Both the position numbers and the translations under genes were made by a program. This document shows, in pieces, positions 6,837 through 15,412 of a DNA stretch of 17,033 bases; positions within the stretch are counted from its first letter, which is position 1, and each line of letters opens with the position of its first letter. Under the pieces are notes generated by a model. It saw nothing but the letters and a program-made list of their open reading frames with translations. It was not told where the DNA came from and did no database searches. The DNA lies in contig JALGTI010000023.1 of the NCBI GenBank assembly GCA_029821455.1, positions 1-17,033 of the forward strand, read 5' to 3'. This DNA comes from Candidatus Zipacnadia bacterium (GTDB lineage Bacteria; Armatimonadota; Zipacnadia; Zipacnadales; Zipacnadaceae).

Positions 6837-8005
6837 GCAGCACAGCCGGCCTGGTGGTAGCGGCAGGTTCCGGCAAGCGCTTCGGCGGATATCTACCCAA
6901 GGCCTTTGTGCCACTAGCCGGTGAGCCGATGTTCTTGTGGCCCCTGCGGGCTATGGAGGCGGAACTCGGCCGCAGTATCCTCGTCGTTCCCGCTGGCTAC
7001 ATCGAAGATGCACGGCAGATTTGCCGGCACGCCGGTCTGCGGAAGGTCAGCGATGTCGTGGCCGGCGGGCACGAACGCTCTCACTCCGTCTTCAATGGCC
7101 TGTGCGCTCTCCAAGACGACCGGCCCGAGATCGTCGCTATCCACGACGGCGCACGGCCCCTACTCACACCAGAACTGATTCACCGCTGCATTTCCCAGGC
7201 CAGAGCGCACGGTGCAGTGGTCGCCGCCATACCCTGCACTGACACGCTCAAGCGCACGGACGCCGCTGGTCGTATCCTCGAAACTCCTGACCGACGCCAG
7301 TTCTGGCGCGCCCAGACCCCTCAAACGTTCGAGTACGAGCTAATCCGCCAGGCATACGAATGCGGCCAGCAAGAAGGCTGGGAGAGTACTGACGACGCGT
7401 CATTGGTTGAGGCGTTGGGGCATCCTGTCCATGTCACCGAGGGCGACCCGCACAATATCAAGGTCACCACGCCTGCCGACCTGCTGTACGCCGAATTGCT
7501 GCTTTCGGGCGGCCAGCAGTCGTTCAGGATCGGCCACGGCTTCGACGTCCACCCGCTGGTCGAAGGCAGACCGCTAATACTCGGTGGGGTGAGCCTAGAC
7601 TTCAAGCGGGGCCTGGTAGGTCACTCCGACGCCGACGTGCTTTTCCACGCCGTCTCCGACGCCCTCCTCGGTGCTATTGCAGCCGGCGACATCGGCCAGC
7701 ACTTCCCCGACACCGACCCACAATACCGCAACGCCAACAGCGCAACACTGGCCCAGCAAGTGGCGGAGATGTTACGCCAGGCAGGCTTTGAAATAGTCAA
7801 TGTGGATGCCACAGTCGTCTGCGAAGCGCCGCGACTGGCCCCCCATATCGAGCAGATGCGTGATAACATCGCCCGCGCCCTGGGCGTGAGAACAGAAGCT
7901 GTCAGTGTGAAGGCTACCACGACCGAGGGACTTGGCTACACGGGGCGCGGGGAGGGTATTGCCGCCCATGCCGTAGCGATGGTCCGAGCTCAGCGACCGG
8001 CATAA
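6833..8005 (+). CDS. ispDF: Bifunctional IspD-IspF of the MEP isoprenoid pathway
   Basis: A single 390-residue chain carries two non-consecutive enzymes of the MEP pathway. IspD (about 1-224) makes CDP-methylerythritol; IspF (about 231-386) makes the cyclic diphosphate. IspD motifs are AAGSGKRF (10-17) with PK (22-23), HDGARP (104-109) and NIKVT (208-212). IspF motifs are GFDVH (236-240) with metal ligands D238 and H240, GHSDADVLFHAVSDALLGA (263-281), GDIG (285-288), PDTD (292-295) and TTTEGLGYTGRGEGI (362-376). All key positions look intact, so both activities are expected. The short linker (about 225-230) makes this a tight fusion. The GTG start overlaps the yacL stop. Fused IspDF is best known from alpha- and epsilon-proteobacteria. 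Confidence 0.95.
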   Translation: MSSTAGLVVAAGSGKRFGGYLPKAFVPLAGEPMFLWPLRAMEAELGRSILVVPAGYIEDARQICRHAGLRKVSDVVAGGHERSHSVFNGLCALQDDRPEIVAIHDGARPLLTPELIHRCISQARAHGAVVAAIPCTDTLKRTDAAGRILETPDRRQFWRAQTPQTFEYELIRQAYECGQQEGWESTDDASLVEALGHPVHVTEGDPHNIKVTTPADLLYAELLLSGGQQSFRIGHGFDVHPLVEGRPLILGGVSLDFKRGLVGHSDADVLFHAVSDALLGAIAAGDIGQHFPDTDPQYRNANSATLAQQVAEMLRQAGFEIVNVDATVVCEAPRLAPHIEQMRDNIARALGVRTEAVSVKATTTEGLGYTGRGEGIAAHAVAMVRAQRPA

Positions 8006-8009
8006 TCTC

Positions 8010-10103
8010 TCAGCGAGAAATGTCCACACCTAAGCCAGCCGTCCAGCGGTTTCCGTCCGCACCGCCGACGTCATTGACTCCCATAAGCAGATTCCACCGT
8101 CCCCTCGGCCACCCCAAACGCAGGTAGCCGAGGTTAACTCCGTCCCCATCGTATTCGGCAATCAGACGGCCAGAGTCGCCCGCTTTCGCTGAGACCCCGC
8201 CAAATATGCTCTCCTGCCAGCCAGCCGTCACATAGGTCCCGCTGCCTTCTATCGGCGTCACTCGCTTCGCCGCTGGCTTCCCGGCCACGCGTGGCACCGG
8301 CGCCCGCGGTGGTACACGTCCGAAGGCCATCTGCACCGCCAATCCCATCTGCTGTCCGGGCTGAACCTCTCCCAACTCGGCGAATGGAATCTCGAACTCA
8401 CAGACCATCACATCGCCCTCGGTGGCGTGGCCAGCCACCGCCCGGAAATCGCTACGCTCGCTGCGCTCCCAGCCGCCCGCTCCCCGACTTCGGCATTCAG
8501 CCTGGCCGCGGCTGAGCACATATAGGCGGTCATCCGGCCGCACCACCAAACCCTCGTCATTGTCGGGGTCCACATAGACTTCGCAGGTGACCGTCGCCGG
8601 ATTGCCAGACCCTCCGCCTAGCGCGGCGGCAACGTACAAAGCCTCTGGCGTCATCTGAGCATACACCTCGAAGTCCCCGCCGTCTGGAACCGCAAAGGTT
8701 GCCGGCGCGCCCAGCCACTCGCCCAGCTCCATCTCGCCATCAATGGTCGGACCCTCATCAGCCAGCGGTGCTTCCAGGACCTCCTGCGCGCCCCTGCCGT
8801 AATACTTGCCGCTACCCACCTTACCCCACAAATCCGGCCGCGTCGGCAAGACCCCTACATGCACACCTTCCATTCCCACCGGCCCGCCAGGCCACCGGAG
8901 CAGACTTGCACCGGGCTTCTGCTTCACAGGTGTAGAAGGCGCCAGCGGCGCCGGAGGCTGCTCCTGGGAAGCACGTGCCACGCCACCGGGGAGGTGCAGA
9001 TACGTAGCCAAGCCCAGAGTGGGTGGCAAGCCGGGGCGGTCGTAGAGGTTGCCCAGCGGGATGGCAAATTCGAACACCGGCGGTGTCTGGCGGCCCGAGA
9101 CGGCAGCCGCAAAGGCTGCCACTGCGCTGCTGCCGATGCCGCCCTGGCGTACTCTCCAGGCTCCGTTGCGTCCCTGTAAGTAGGTCAGGCGCACTCGGTC
9201 GCCACTCAGCGCCTGAACCCGATAGCGTTGGTGGCGGACACCTACTTTCTCTGCGCCTTCCTGGGGCACCTCAATGTATATTTCCGCCCTCGCGCCAGGT
9301 ACTATCCCGCTATGAGTTGGCGAAGCAAGGCAGAAGTACAGGTTCATTCCGTCGTGCTTGGCGTACAGGGTCAACTGGTGGCCATCGGAGGGTCTGAGCG
9401 TCTGGCACTCTGCGTCATCCCATTCGCCTGCGGCCAAGTTGCCATCCACCTGGATGCCGACAGTACCCGCCGGTACCATTAGTAAGGGGATGGCAGAGCC
9501 CTCAGACCGGCTATTCGCCTCCTCTCTGAGTATTAACTGGCCCCAGGTGCGGGGAGCACCAGCCCTAGCCTGGTCACCATTTCCGGCTGGCGGCCACCAG
9601 CCGGTCAGAACGCGCGGTACCCGCGCCACAGAGACACCACCACCAGTTCCAACCTGCTTCGTGGCTACCACATAGCCACGCCGGTCAATGTTGTCACCGA
9701 GGTCAAACATCCCGAAAGCAATGGCCGGCCACTCAACAGTTTCAGAGAAGACCTGCTTCCGCACGGCCCCCGACAGGGCGTCGTCAAGCCATAACCCGCC
9801 TAGTTCCAGACCCTTGCCCGGGCCAAACAAGCCCACGCTGACGCCGCCGCCAACCTGGCTGCCACCACCAGCCTCCTTGCCAAGCACGACCACACCAGCA
9901 GCCTGGTCATCGTGAAGGGTGTAAGCAATGGGGATATTGAGCTGGGCTGCGCCGGATGGGTCCACCTCGCCAAGGGCATTGACAGGGACTCCGCTTCCGG
10001 CTAGTCCATAGACCGAACGCTGCAGTGCCTCATCATCAGCGCTTACATACACAGCAAGTACCGAGCACGCTACAACTAGCAAACCAACGCTAAGCCTAGA
10101 CAT
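8010..10103 (-). CDS. Exported protein with two CBM9-like modules between barrel-like segments
   Basis: I choose ATG 10103 (697 residues), because cgggagg lies 7 bases upstream; the longer frame would need TTG 10121. A signal peptide (about 1-22, ending YVSA) leads to a glycine-rich, strand-rich region (about 30-190). This includes AYTLHDDQAAGVVVLG and a WPAIAFGMFDLGD...GYVVATKQVG stretch, resembling the opening strands of YjbH-type outer-membrane barrels. Two CBM9/DOMON-like beta-sandwich modules follow at about 217-366 and 446-595. The second has IDGEMELGEW, EALYVAAAL, EVYVDPDND, RPDDRLYVLSRG and FEIPFAELG. A proline-rich linker lies between them (about 380-410). The last 60 residues return to barrel-like strands (LIAEYDGDGVNLGYLRLGW...). 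A role in binding glycans or polysaccharide at the cell surface is inference. The gene converges on ispDF with 4 bases between stops. Confidence 0.8.
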   Translation of the reverse strand: MSRLSVGLLVVACSVLAVYVSADDEALQRSVYGLAGSGVPVNALGEVDPSGAAQLNIPIAYTLHDDQAAGVVVLGKEAGGGSQVGGGVSVGLFGPGKGLELGGLWLDDALSGAVRKQVFSETVEWPAIAFGMFDLGDNIDRRGYVVATKQVGTGGGVSVARVPRVLTGWWPPAGNGDQARAGAPRTWGQLILREEANSRSEGSAIPLLMVPAGTVGIQVDGNLAAGEWDDAECQTLRPSDGHQLTLYAKHDGMNLYFCLASPTHSGIVPGARAEIYIEVPQEGAEKVGVRHQRYRVQALSGDRVRLTYLQGRNGAWRVRQGGIGSSAVAAFAAAVSGRQTPPVFEFAIPLGNLYDRPGLPPTLGLATYLHLPGGVARASQEQPPAPLAPSTPVKQKPGASLLRWPGGPVGMEGVHVGVLPTRPDLWGKVGSGKYYGRGAQEVLEAPLADEGPTIDGEMELGEWLGAPATFAVPDGGDFEVYAQMTPEALYVAAALGGGSGNPATVTCEVYVDPDNDEGLVVRPDDRLYVLSRGQAECRSRGAGGWERSERSDFRAVAGHATEGDVMVCEFEIPFAELGEVQPGQQMGLAVQMAFGRVPPRAPVPRVAGKPAAKRVTPIEGSGTYVTAGWQESIFGGVSAKAGDSGRLIAEYDGDGVNLGYLRLGWPRGRWNLLMGVNDVGGADGNRWTAGLGVDISR

Positions 10104-10166
10104 CTGCCTGCCTCCCGCCAATCAATGCTGTGTGCGCTAGGAACTTTGTAGAAGATTCTATGCTAT

Positions 10167-10194
10167 TCTATAACAAATCCTGCCACTAAATCAA
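10167..10194 (-). promoter_or_regulatory. Promoter of the CBM9/barrel gene
   Basis: On the minus strand TTGATT (10194-10189) and TATAGA (10172-10167) are separated by 16 bases in a locally AT-rich stretch. The predicted start is near 10160, giving a leader of about 57 bases. The gene therefore seems to be transcribed apart from the rodA cluster upstream. Confidence 0.6.
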
Positions 10195-10346
10195 TGTTTC
10201 TTTCACATAATGAGGCCTTTTTTACTGCTGCGGGTGGGGCAACACTGGGGCTTTCGTTAGGGTCGGATGATCAGTTGCTCGGGAACTTGCATTGGCCGTG
10301 GAGGTACATCGCTAGCTATGTCTAGCCATCACATTAGCGCTGGTAC

Positions 10347-11341
10347 TCAGTCGAACTGTACGAGCGGCATCTTTTTGAGCAAATCCGGGAAGGCTGCAGC
10401 CAGACAGCCAATTCCGATCCGTGCAAAGAAATACTGCCCGATTGCCAGCCCTAGGAAGGCCGGCGCGGTCCGGCGGTAGGCGCGTGCGCCGCCGAGCTTG
10501 ACCAGGATCGTCTTGATGATCCAAGTAACGAGGATCGGCGCCCAGGATCCGCACAGGCCGGTCATCGCGAGGCAGTAACCGAGCGGGTGCAATGGAAATC
10601 GCAACCACACGCGCCGGGCCACCGCCAAGGCCAGGGTTACCGCCGCGCCATAGGCAGCGCAGTTGGCCGCCGCGACCTGCCGGCCCACGCCCTGGTCGGC
10701 ATCCTCGATGAGCTGGCGTGCGTGGAAGCGCATCTGTGATACCGGATAGCCACCCTCTGCGCCCCCACAAAGCTAGGATTCTGAAAGCCGAAGTACTCAT
10801 ACATAGTCATCTGGGGGATGATGTAGCCTGTCAGCTTCGGCGATATCATCAGGGCCGAGAGCGTCAGGAAGCAGTAGATAAGGATGATCTCGCGGCGGGA
10901 CAACTGCCAAGTGTGCAGCGCTGCTGTACCTCGCTCACTGACCAGGATGGCAACTCCAGCCACGCCAAGGCCGACACCTGCAACGGCCAGGAAGGTGCGC
11001 AGACCACCTTCGGTGGGAATATGGAGGAGATACACGCCGATCCCGGCAGCCACGACAAGCGCTGCCGCTACAGGTCGGCTGCGCATAGCCATCCGCTGTA
11101 TCAGTTGCAGGGAGCGGTTGTAGAGGATGAGGAATATCAGCCCGGCCAGGGCAGCGATGAGCGGCACTGACTCGCAGATCTCAGCGGTGTGGAGTATCAT
11201 TTCGACCTGCGCGACCCAGATAGCCCCGCCGATGGTCAGGACCACGCCCCATCCAAGCACTCGGCGGCTGAGCCCGAAGCTCTGCGCGGGGGCCGTGACC
11301 TCTTTCCCCTCCGGTGCTCTGTCTTCAGCCAACGTGCTCAT
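10347..11341 (-). pseudogene. Broken DUF6785/DUF6784-type polytopic membrane protein
   Basis: Two frames hold the two ends of what looks like one large membrane protein. The first frame (from ATG 11341, or GTG 11347) gives about 190 residues with several hydrophobic helices and SRREIILIYCFLTLSALM, a signature of the N-terminal part of this family. It is sensible to about 10769 (YFGFQNPSF) and then turns into nonsense, stopping at 10637. A second frame, in register from about 10760 and ending at 10347, gives the family C-terminus: RFPLHPLGYCLAMT, TWIIKTILVKLGG and FLGLAIGQYF. Family members as I recall them exceed 600 residues, while only about 320 remain. A frameshift together with an internal loss of roughly 300 codons near 10735-10770 is the simplest reading. 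An assembly error is possible. Confidence 0.7.
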
Positions 11342-11446
11342 ATCCACCTTACAGTCGGCCCTTAAAAGAGCCTATCGCAATACATCGCTTGGCCGCTAGG
11401 GAGTGCGTGTCGGCTGTGGAAGTGTCTTGCCAACCATGGCCAGCCA

Positions 11447-13120
11447 TCACATGGGCGCTGCTGCCTGCCGGACTTTCAGTCCCCTTATCAGAACCCCACT
11501 GCCCGCCCCCGGCCTGCTTAGCCTCACCAGATGCCAGCCGCTCTCTGTCTGCACCACATGCACGTCAGACAGCGCCACTGGCGTCGCCTCGTTGACGGCG
11601 ACCTGCAAGTCGTCAATGGCCTGGGCAGAGTCCACAGACAAGGCCCACTCGCCCTCGGGCAGGTAGATGGTGAAGACCAGTGTATCGCCACCCGCCAGCT
11701 TGATGGCCCGCCAGCCGGTAGCGCCATCCAGAGGCGGCTGGCTCAGCTTGCTGGCCGGCAGGTTGCAGCCCGCCGCCGAAATATACAGTTCGCCGTCGGC
11801 CAGCAGCCTCGCAATCTCTTCCTTGTAGGCGTACACGAAGTCGCCCGGCTGGTTTCCCTCGGCCATATCAAGCACCGCCCGCAATAACTGTTGGCCGTGG
11901 GCCACCTGCACCCACAGGCAGAAGCCGACATAGTACCTGAACGAGTCCGGCCCGACGCCGCCCAGCAGCAGCGAATCCGGCCCCTTCTGGAGCCAGAATG
12001 CCACATCGCCGAGGCAACTCTCAGAAATGTAGCTCGCTAGGTCGAGGCTGTCAGCGCCCCACAGTTGGCCCAGGACGGCCTGGGCCTGTTCATCAGGCCA
12101 GCGATGACCGCTGACTAGTTCGGCTTCGGAGGCCAGCCACTGCATCCCCAGCCGCTCTCCCAAAACCCCGTTGGCAAGCGCCTCCGGTGCGGTGAAACGA
12201 CCAACCGGGGGCAGAAGATAATGTCCCAATTCGTGGGCCACCTGTCGCGTCCATTCTTCGGGTGCGCGTTGGGTGTCCACGTCATACAGATAGATGCTGT
12301 CCTGCCACATCTCCGCACCCGTGGGGCCAAGCTCGGCCATATATACCTTCAGTAGCTCATCACCAGCCTTGGGGACTGGTCGCCCTAGGTACGCTTCGGT
12401 GTAGCAGGCTGTTCGCAGGAGCATGTGCATCAGTCTGGGGGCTAGCGCCGAATAGTCGGTTCCTGAGCGGCTGACGGTTACAGAAGGGTAGTACAATGCA
12501 ATCCGCAGGTCTGCCACATCACTGTCCGGACGCAGGATGAATCCATAGCAAACCCGGTTGGCGATGCACTGGCCGGCCAGGCCAGTGCCACCGGCGGCTG
12601 GTATCTTCACGATTACTGCCGGCTCGTCACGGGTCATCTCCTCGGGAAACAGCAGCGATGTTGTGTAGGCAAAGCGCGTTGTTAGCCGCTCGCCTCCCTG
12701 TTCCACATTGGACGTATCGGTAACAAGCGAGAGGGGACTGAACTTTATGTACGGCAGCCTAATCCAGCGCGGGAAGCGACCTTCAAAGAACATCATCTGG
12801 AACGCCCGCGTCGCGTAGCGGCGTGTGTACTGGCGCTCTGGGTCCAAGCTCAGGCAGTGGCCGTACTGGTCAAGAGCCTCCTCGCGGCGACTGAGCATCT
12901 CGTAAACGTACCCGAGGTTGGCGTAGGCATCCGGGTAGTCCGGATCCAGGGCGATAGCCTGCTTGAGCAGTCCCTCTGCGCCCGTATAGTCCTTATCTGC
13001 GGAAAGTGAGCGAGCTTCCTTGACGAGTTTGACCGCCTCAGCGTGGTCAACGTCGGCAGCCTGCGACCATACTGCCCCGGCCGCCAAGGCCAACAGCCCT
13101 ACACATAATAGACTTCGCAT
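11447..13120 (-). CDS. Exported TPR protein with an HELGH zincin motif
   Basis: ATG 13120 has gaggg close upstream and gives 557 residues; a GTG at 13132 would add four. A signal peptide (about 1-20) is followed by at least two tetratricopeptide repeats (about 25-96: EGLLKQAIALDPDYPDAYANLG, then EALDQYGHCLSLDPE). The central region ends in QVAHELGHYLLPP, with HExxH at 296-300, the zinc-binding and catalytic motif of metallopeptidases. E313 or E322 could be the third zinc ligand of a gluzincin, but neither sits in a textbook motif. The C-terminal 120 residues look like a beta-rich accessory domain. It may be a peptidase or an inactive relative; its substrate is unknown. It begins 16 bases after the preceding gene, so it belongs to the rodA operon. 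Confidence 0.75.
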   Translation of the reverse strand: MRSLLCVGLLALAAGAVWSQAADVDHAEAVKLVKEARSLSADKDYTGAEGLLKQAIALDPDYPDAYANLGYVYEMLSRREEALDQYGHCLSLDPERQYTRRYATRAFQMMFFEGRFPRWIRLPYIKFSPLSLVTDTSNVEQGGERLTTRFAYTTSLLFPEEMTRDEPAVIVKIPAAGGTGLAGQCIANRVCYGFILRPDSDVADLRIALYYPSVTVSRSGTDYSALAPRLMHMLLRTACYTEAYLGRPVPKAGDELLKVYMAELGPTGAEMWQDSIYLYDVDTQRAPEEWTRQVAHELGHYLLPPVGRFTAPEALANGVLGERLGMQWLASEAELVSGHRWPDEQAQAVLGQLWGADSLDLASYISESCLGDVAFWLQKGPDSLLLGGVGPDSFRYYVGFCLWVQVAHGQQLLRAVLDMAEGNQPGDFVYAYKEEIARLLADGELYISAAGCNLPASKLSQPPLDGATGWRAIKLAGGDTLVFTIYLPEGEWALSVDSAQAIDDLQVAVNEATPVALSDVHVVQTESGWHLVRLSRPGAGSGVLIRGLKVRQAAAPM

Positions 13121-13136
13121 GGGCACCCTCACTTGT

Positions 13137-14081
13137 TCAATGACAACTGATGCGAGCTACTATCTCGTCGGCCAGCCCATAGTTGGCTATATCTAGATAG
13201 GTCTGGACCACATATATCTTGTTCTCGGCAGGGCAATGCCAGACGCACGCAGTCAGGCGGTCGGCATAGAACTGGCCCCGAATGTGCTTGATGAAGCGCT
13301 GGAGCGCCTCGTGAAATACGATGCGGTCACCGCTAATCCGCAGGCCCTCATGACCGTGGAACTCCTCCGGTTCAGACCGGGGCCCATACATCTTGAGCTG
13401 CCTCCACAACTCTTTCCTGGCCCATTGGTCTAGGCTACGGTCCCGCAGCGCAACATTTGCCAACCCCCAGCGGATAACGGTGATCTTCTCGGTGTCGCGC
13501 GCGAAGCTCAGTTCAACCTGCCCGGCCACCAGCTTCTGTTTGGTGGGTTTGAAATCGCTGGGTAGCTCGACCTGAAAGTCATAGACGGCCCATAGCGTCC
13601 AGTCCCCATCCGGGTGGTCCTTGGTCGAGGAGATAATCTGCTCGGCGACACGCTCGAGGCCCTTTTCATCGCGATTGCCCAGCACCTGAATGATGACATT
13701 CCGCCCGCACTTCTTGCACATCCACGCCGCACCAACAGCCTTGTCGGATCCCTCCCACGAGAAAGTTTTTACCCCTGATTTCCCTAGCCTCCTGCGGCTC
13801 AGCGCCCGGTCGCCCCGCGCGACCGTGATCTCTTCCTTCATCTTTTTCTTGCGCAGCTTCCTGGTATCATTCAGATACTTGTCAATCACCTGGCCCATGT
13901 CCACAAAGCCTTTGGGCTGGGACCAGTTTATCTCCACCCGTGGCATCTCAGGACCATCAATGCGCAGGTAGCCCCCACTCTCCTCACTGCCGATAGCGCC
14001 GATGTTCCACTCCTCCGGCACCTTCAGAGATATCCCATCCCAGGCTACGGTATGCAGTTTGGCTTCCGTGTTATCTCCCAT
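13137..14081 (-). CDS. Protein of unknown function made of two copies of one domain
   Basis: The 314-residue protein has no signal peptide or membrane segment, so it is predicted to be cytoplasmic. I recognise no named family with certainty. It divides into two similar halves, about 14-152 and 160-313. Each opens with a short strand of the type ISLKVPEEW or FQVELPSDF. Each then has a strand ending in a tryptophan (VEINW, TVIRW), a helix with a basic run, a W-x-C motif and a closing helix (VAEQIISS, LADEIVARIS). The first half has CKKC (C122, C125), a possible metal or redox pair; the second keeps only C283. The topology recalls PsbP/Mog1-like domains, but that is a guess. It lies 33 bases after rodA and 16 before the TPR-zincin gene. 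Confidence 0.7.
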   Translation of the reverse strand: MGDNTEAKLHTVAWDGISLKVPEEWNIGAIGSEESGGYLRIDGPEMPRVEINWSQPKGFVDMGQVIDKYLNDTRKLRKKKMKEEITVARGDRALSRRRLGKSGVKTFSWEGSDKAVGAAWMCKKCGRNVIIQVLGNRDEKGLERVAEQIISSTKDHPDGDWTLWAVYDFQVELPSDFKPTKQKLVAGQVELSFARDTEKITVIRWGLANVALRDRSLDQWARKELWRQLKMYGPRSEPEEFHGHEGLRISGDRIVFHEALQRFIKHIRGQFYADRLTACVWHCPAENKIYVVQTYLDIANYGLADEIVARISCH

Positions 14082-14114
14082 CTTCTTTTTGTTCCTTGGG
14101 CAAGATCGCGGTCC

Positions 14115-15233
14115 TCAAAAATTGATCTTATGCCTTCTGATATGAATGCTCTGCAGTAGCCCCACCGCCAGCATGCTGATCAGCATATTGCTGCCGCCAT
14201 AGCTCATAAACGGCAGTGGCAACCCCTTGACCGGCAGCAGCCCTATGGTCATTCCCACGTTTACGAATACATGAAAAAAGAACAGACCCAGCACTCCCAC
14301 CGCCACCAGGCGGCCAAACAGCTCCTTGGCGCCCAGACTAATGAGCAGGCCTCGCCACAACAGAATAGCATAGGCAGCAATGATCGCCACCGAACCGAGG
14401 AATCCATACTCCTCCCCCACCACAGTGAAGATAAAATCGGTATGCTGGTCGGGGATGAACGATAGCTTGCTCATACGGCCTTTGAGGGCGCCATGACCCG
14501 TGAAATGCCCCGAGCCGATGGCCACCTTGGACTGCTTCACGTGATAGCCGGCGCCTTCGGGGTCGTCCTCAGGGTTGACGAATGCGCTTAGCCTCGCCTT
14601 CTGATGGGGCTTGAATATTGGAGTATTCCAGGCCACGGAAAACGTGACGATAACCGCGAGCACGATCGCACCCAGATGCACGAGCCGTACCCCGAAGATG
14701 AATAACATCGCGAGCCAGATGAAGCCCAGCACGATCGGAGTTCCCAGGTCCGGCTGCAGAATCAGCAGAAAGGCCGGCCCCCCAACAAACACCAGGCTGC
14801 GGGCCACCATCGTGAAGTCATCCTTGTCCCCTTCCTCCTCCCAGCGCACCAGGAACGCCCCCAGCATCAGGATGAGCGCGAGCTTTATGGTCTCGGCTGG
14901 TTGGATGTGCAATGGCCCCAGCGATATCCAGCGGCTGGCTCCTCGCACTGCCCCCATAATCAGAACAACTATCAACAGCGCCACGCAAATACCATACAAA
15001 ATCGGCGCGAGGGTGGCCAGCTTGTTATAGTCAATCGCCATCACTGCCAGCATCGCAATGAGGCCGAGCGCTATCCACACCAACTGCATCTTCAGCCGCA
15101 GAGTCGGATCCAACCCGGCCTCGGTGAGCTGGGTATGCGTGCAGCTATAGATGTTGAGGGCCCCGAACGCCGTCAGCAGTAACACGACCGCCAACAACAC
15201 GAAGTCAGCCCGTGTAAACTCTCTTCTGCGCAC
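14115..15233 (-). CDS. rodA: RodA, SEDS peptidoglycan glycosyltransferase
   Basis: RodA polymerises lipid II into glycan strands for side-wall growth, together with a class B penicillin-binding protein and the MreBCD elongation complex. The GTG at 15233 gives 372 residues, the usual length, starting like other RodA proteins (RRREFTRADF). It has gggtgg 7 bases upstream. The longer frame to a TTG at 15284 overlaps the promoter. About ten membrane helices are visible. SEDS motifs are GASRWISLGPLHIQPAE (98-114), QPDLGTP (160-166), the extracellular HTDFIFTVVGEE (264-275) with the presumed catalytic aspartate D266, and GLPLPFMSYGGSN (337-349). FtsW is the main alternative, but the HTDFIF loop context and length favour RodA. 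No penicillin-binding protein or mre gene is in the window. Confidence 0.93.
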   Translation of the reverse strand: MRRREFTRADFVLLAVVLLLTAFGALNIYSCTHTQLTEAGLDPTLRLKMQLVWIALGLIAMLAVMAIDYNKLATLAPILYGICVALLIVVLIMGAVRGASRWISLGPLHIQPAETIKLALILMLGAFLVRWEEEGDKDDFTMVARSLVFVGGPAFLLILQPDLGTPIVLGFIWLAMLFIFGVRLVHLGAIVLAVIVTFSVAWNTPIFKPHQKARLSAFVNPEDDPEGAGYHVKQSKVAIGSGHFTGHGALKGRMSKLSFIPDQHTDFIFTVVGEEYGFLGSVAIIAAYAILLWRGLLISLGAKELFGRLVAVGVLGLFFFHVFVNVGMTIGLLPVKGLPLPFMSYGGSNMLISMLAVGLLQSIHIRRHKINF

Positions 15234-15260
15234 TATGAGACCACCCGACTTAGTGCCATC

Positions 15261-15269
15261 AGTATAGCA
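15261..15269 (-). promoter_or_regulatory. Extended -10 promoter of rodA
   Basis: On the minus strand TGCTATACT combines a consensus-like -10 box with the upstream TGn element. The -35 region is weak, as extended -10 promoters allow. The predicted start is near 15254, giving a leader of about 21 bases that contains the gggtgg ribosome binding site (15246-15241). It probably drives the whole rodA cluster. Confidence 0.6.
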
Positions 15270-15393
15270 CACCGGCGCTACCAAGCGAAAGCTGAATCAG
15301 GTTGAGGGAACTGGAACTGCCGAGGAGGTCTCAAGGGGCATAGCGAGAAATCCACTGCGGCACTGGCATGCCCGATAAGCGATTTGCCACAAC

Positions 15394-15412
15394 AAGGAGG
15401 ATTCATGTAATG
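15394..15412 (+). promoter_or_regulatory. Ribosome binding site with an overlapping minimal ATG-TAA ORF
   Basis: A strong aaggagg (15394-15400) is followed by ATGTAATG at 15405-15412. The first ATG is followed at once by TAA, and the final A of TAA is the first base of the real ATG at 15410. The site decides the start of the UxaE-like gene. It could let ribosomes start, stop and restart at this spot. Confidence 0.5.

Noticed and set aside
8006..8018. Hairpin between the convergent stops of ispDF and the CBM9/barrel gene
   Set aside because: The stem is only four base pairs with no T-run on either strand, too weak to call a terminator.
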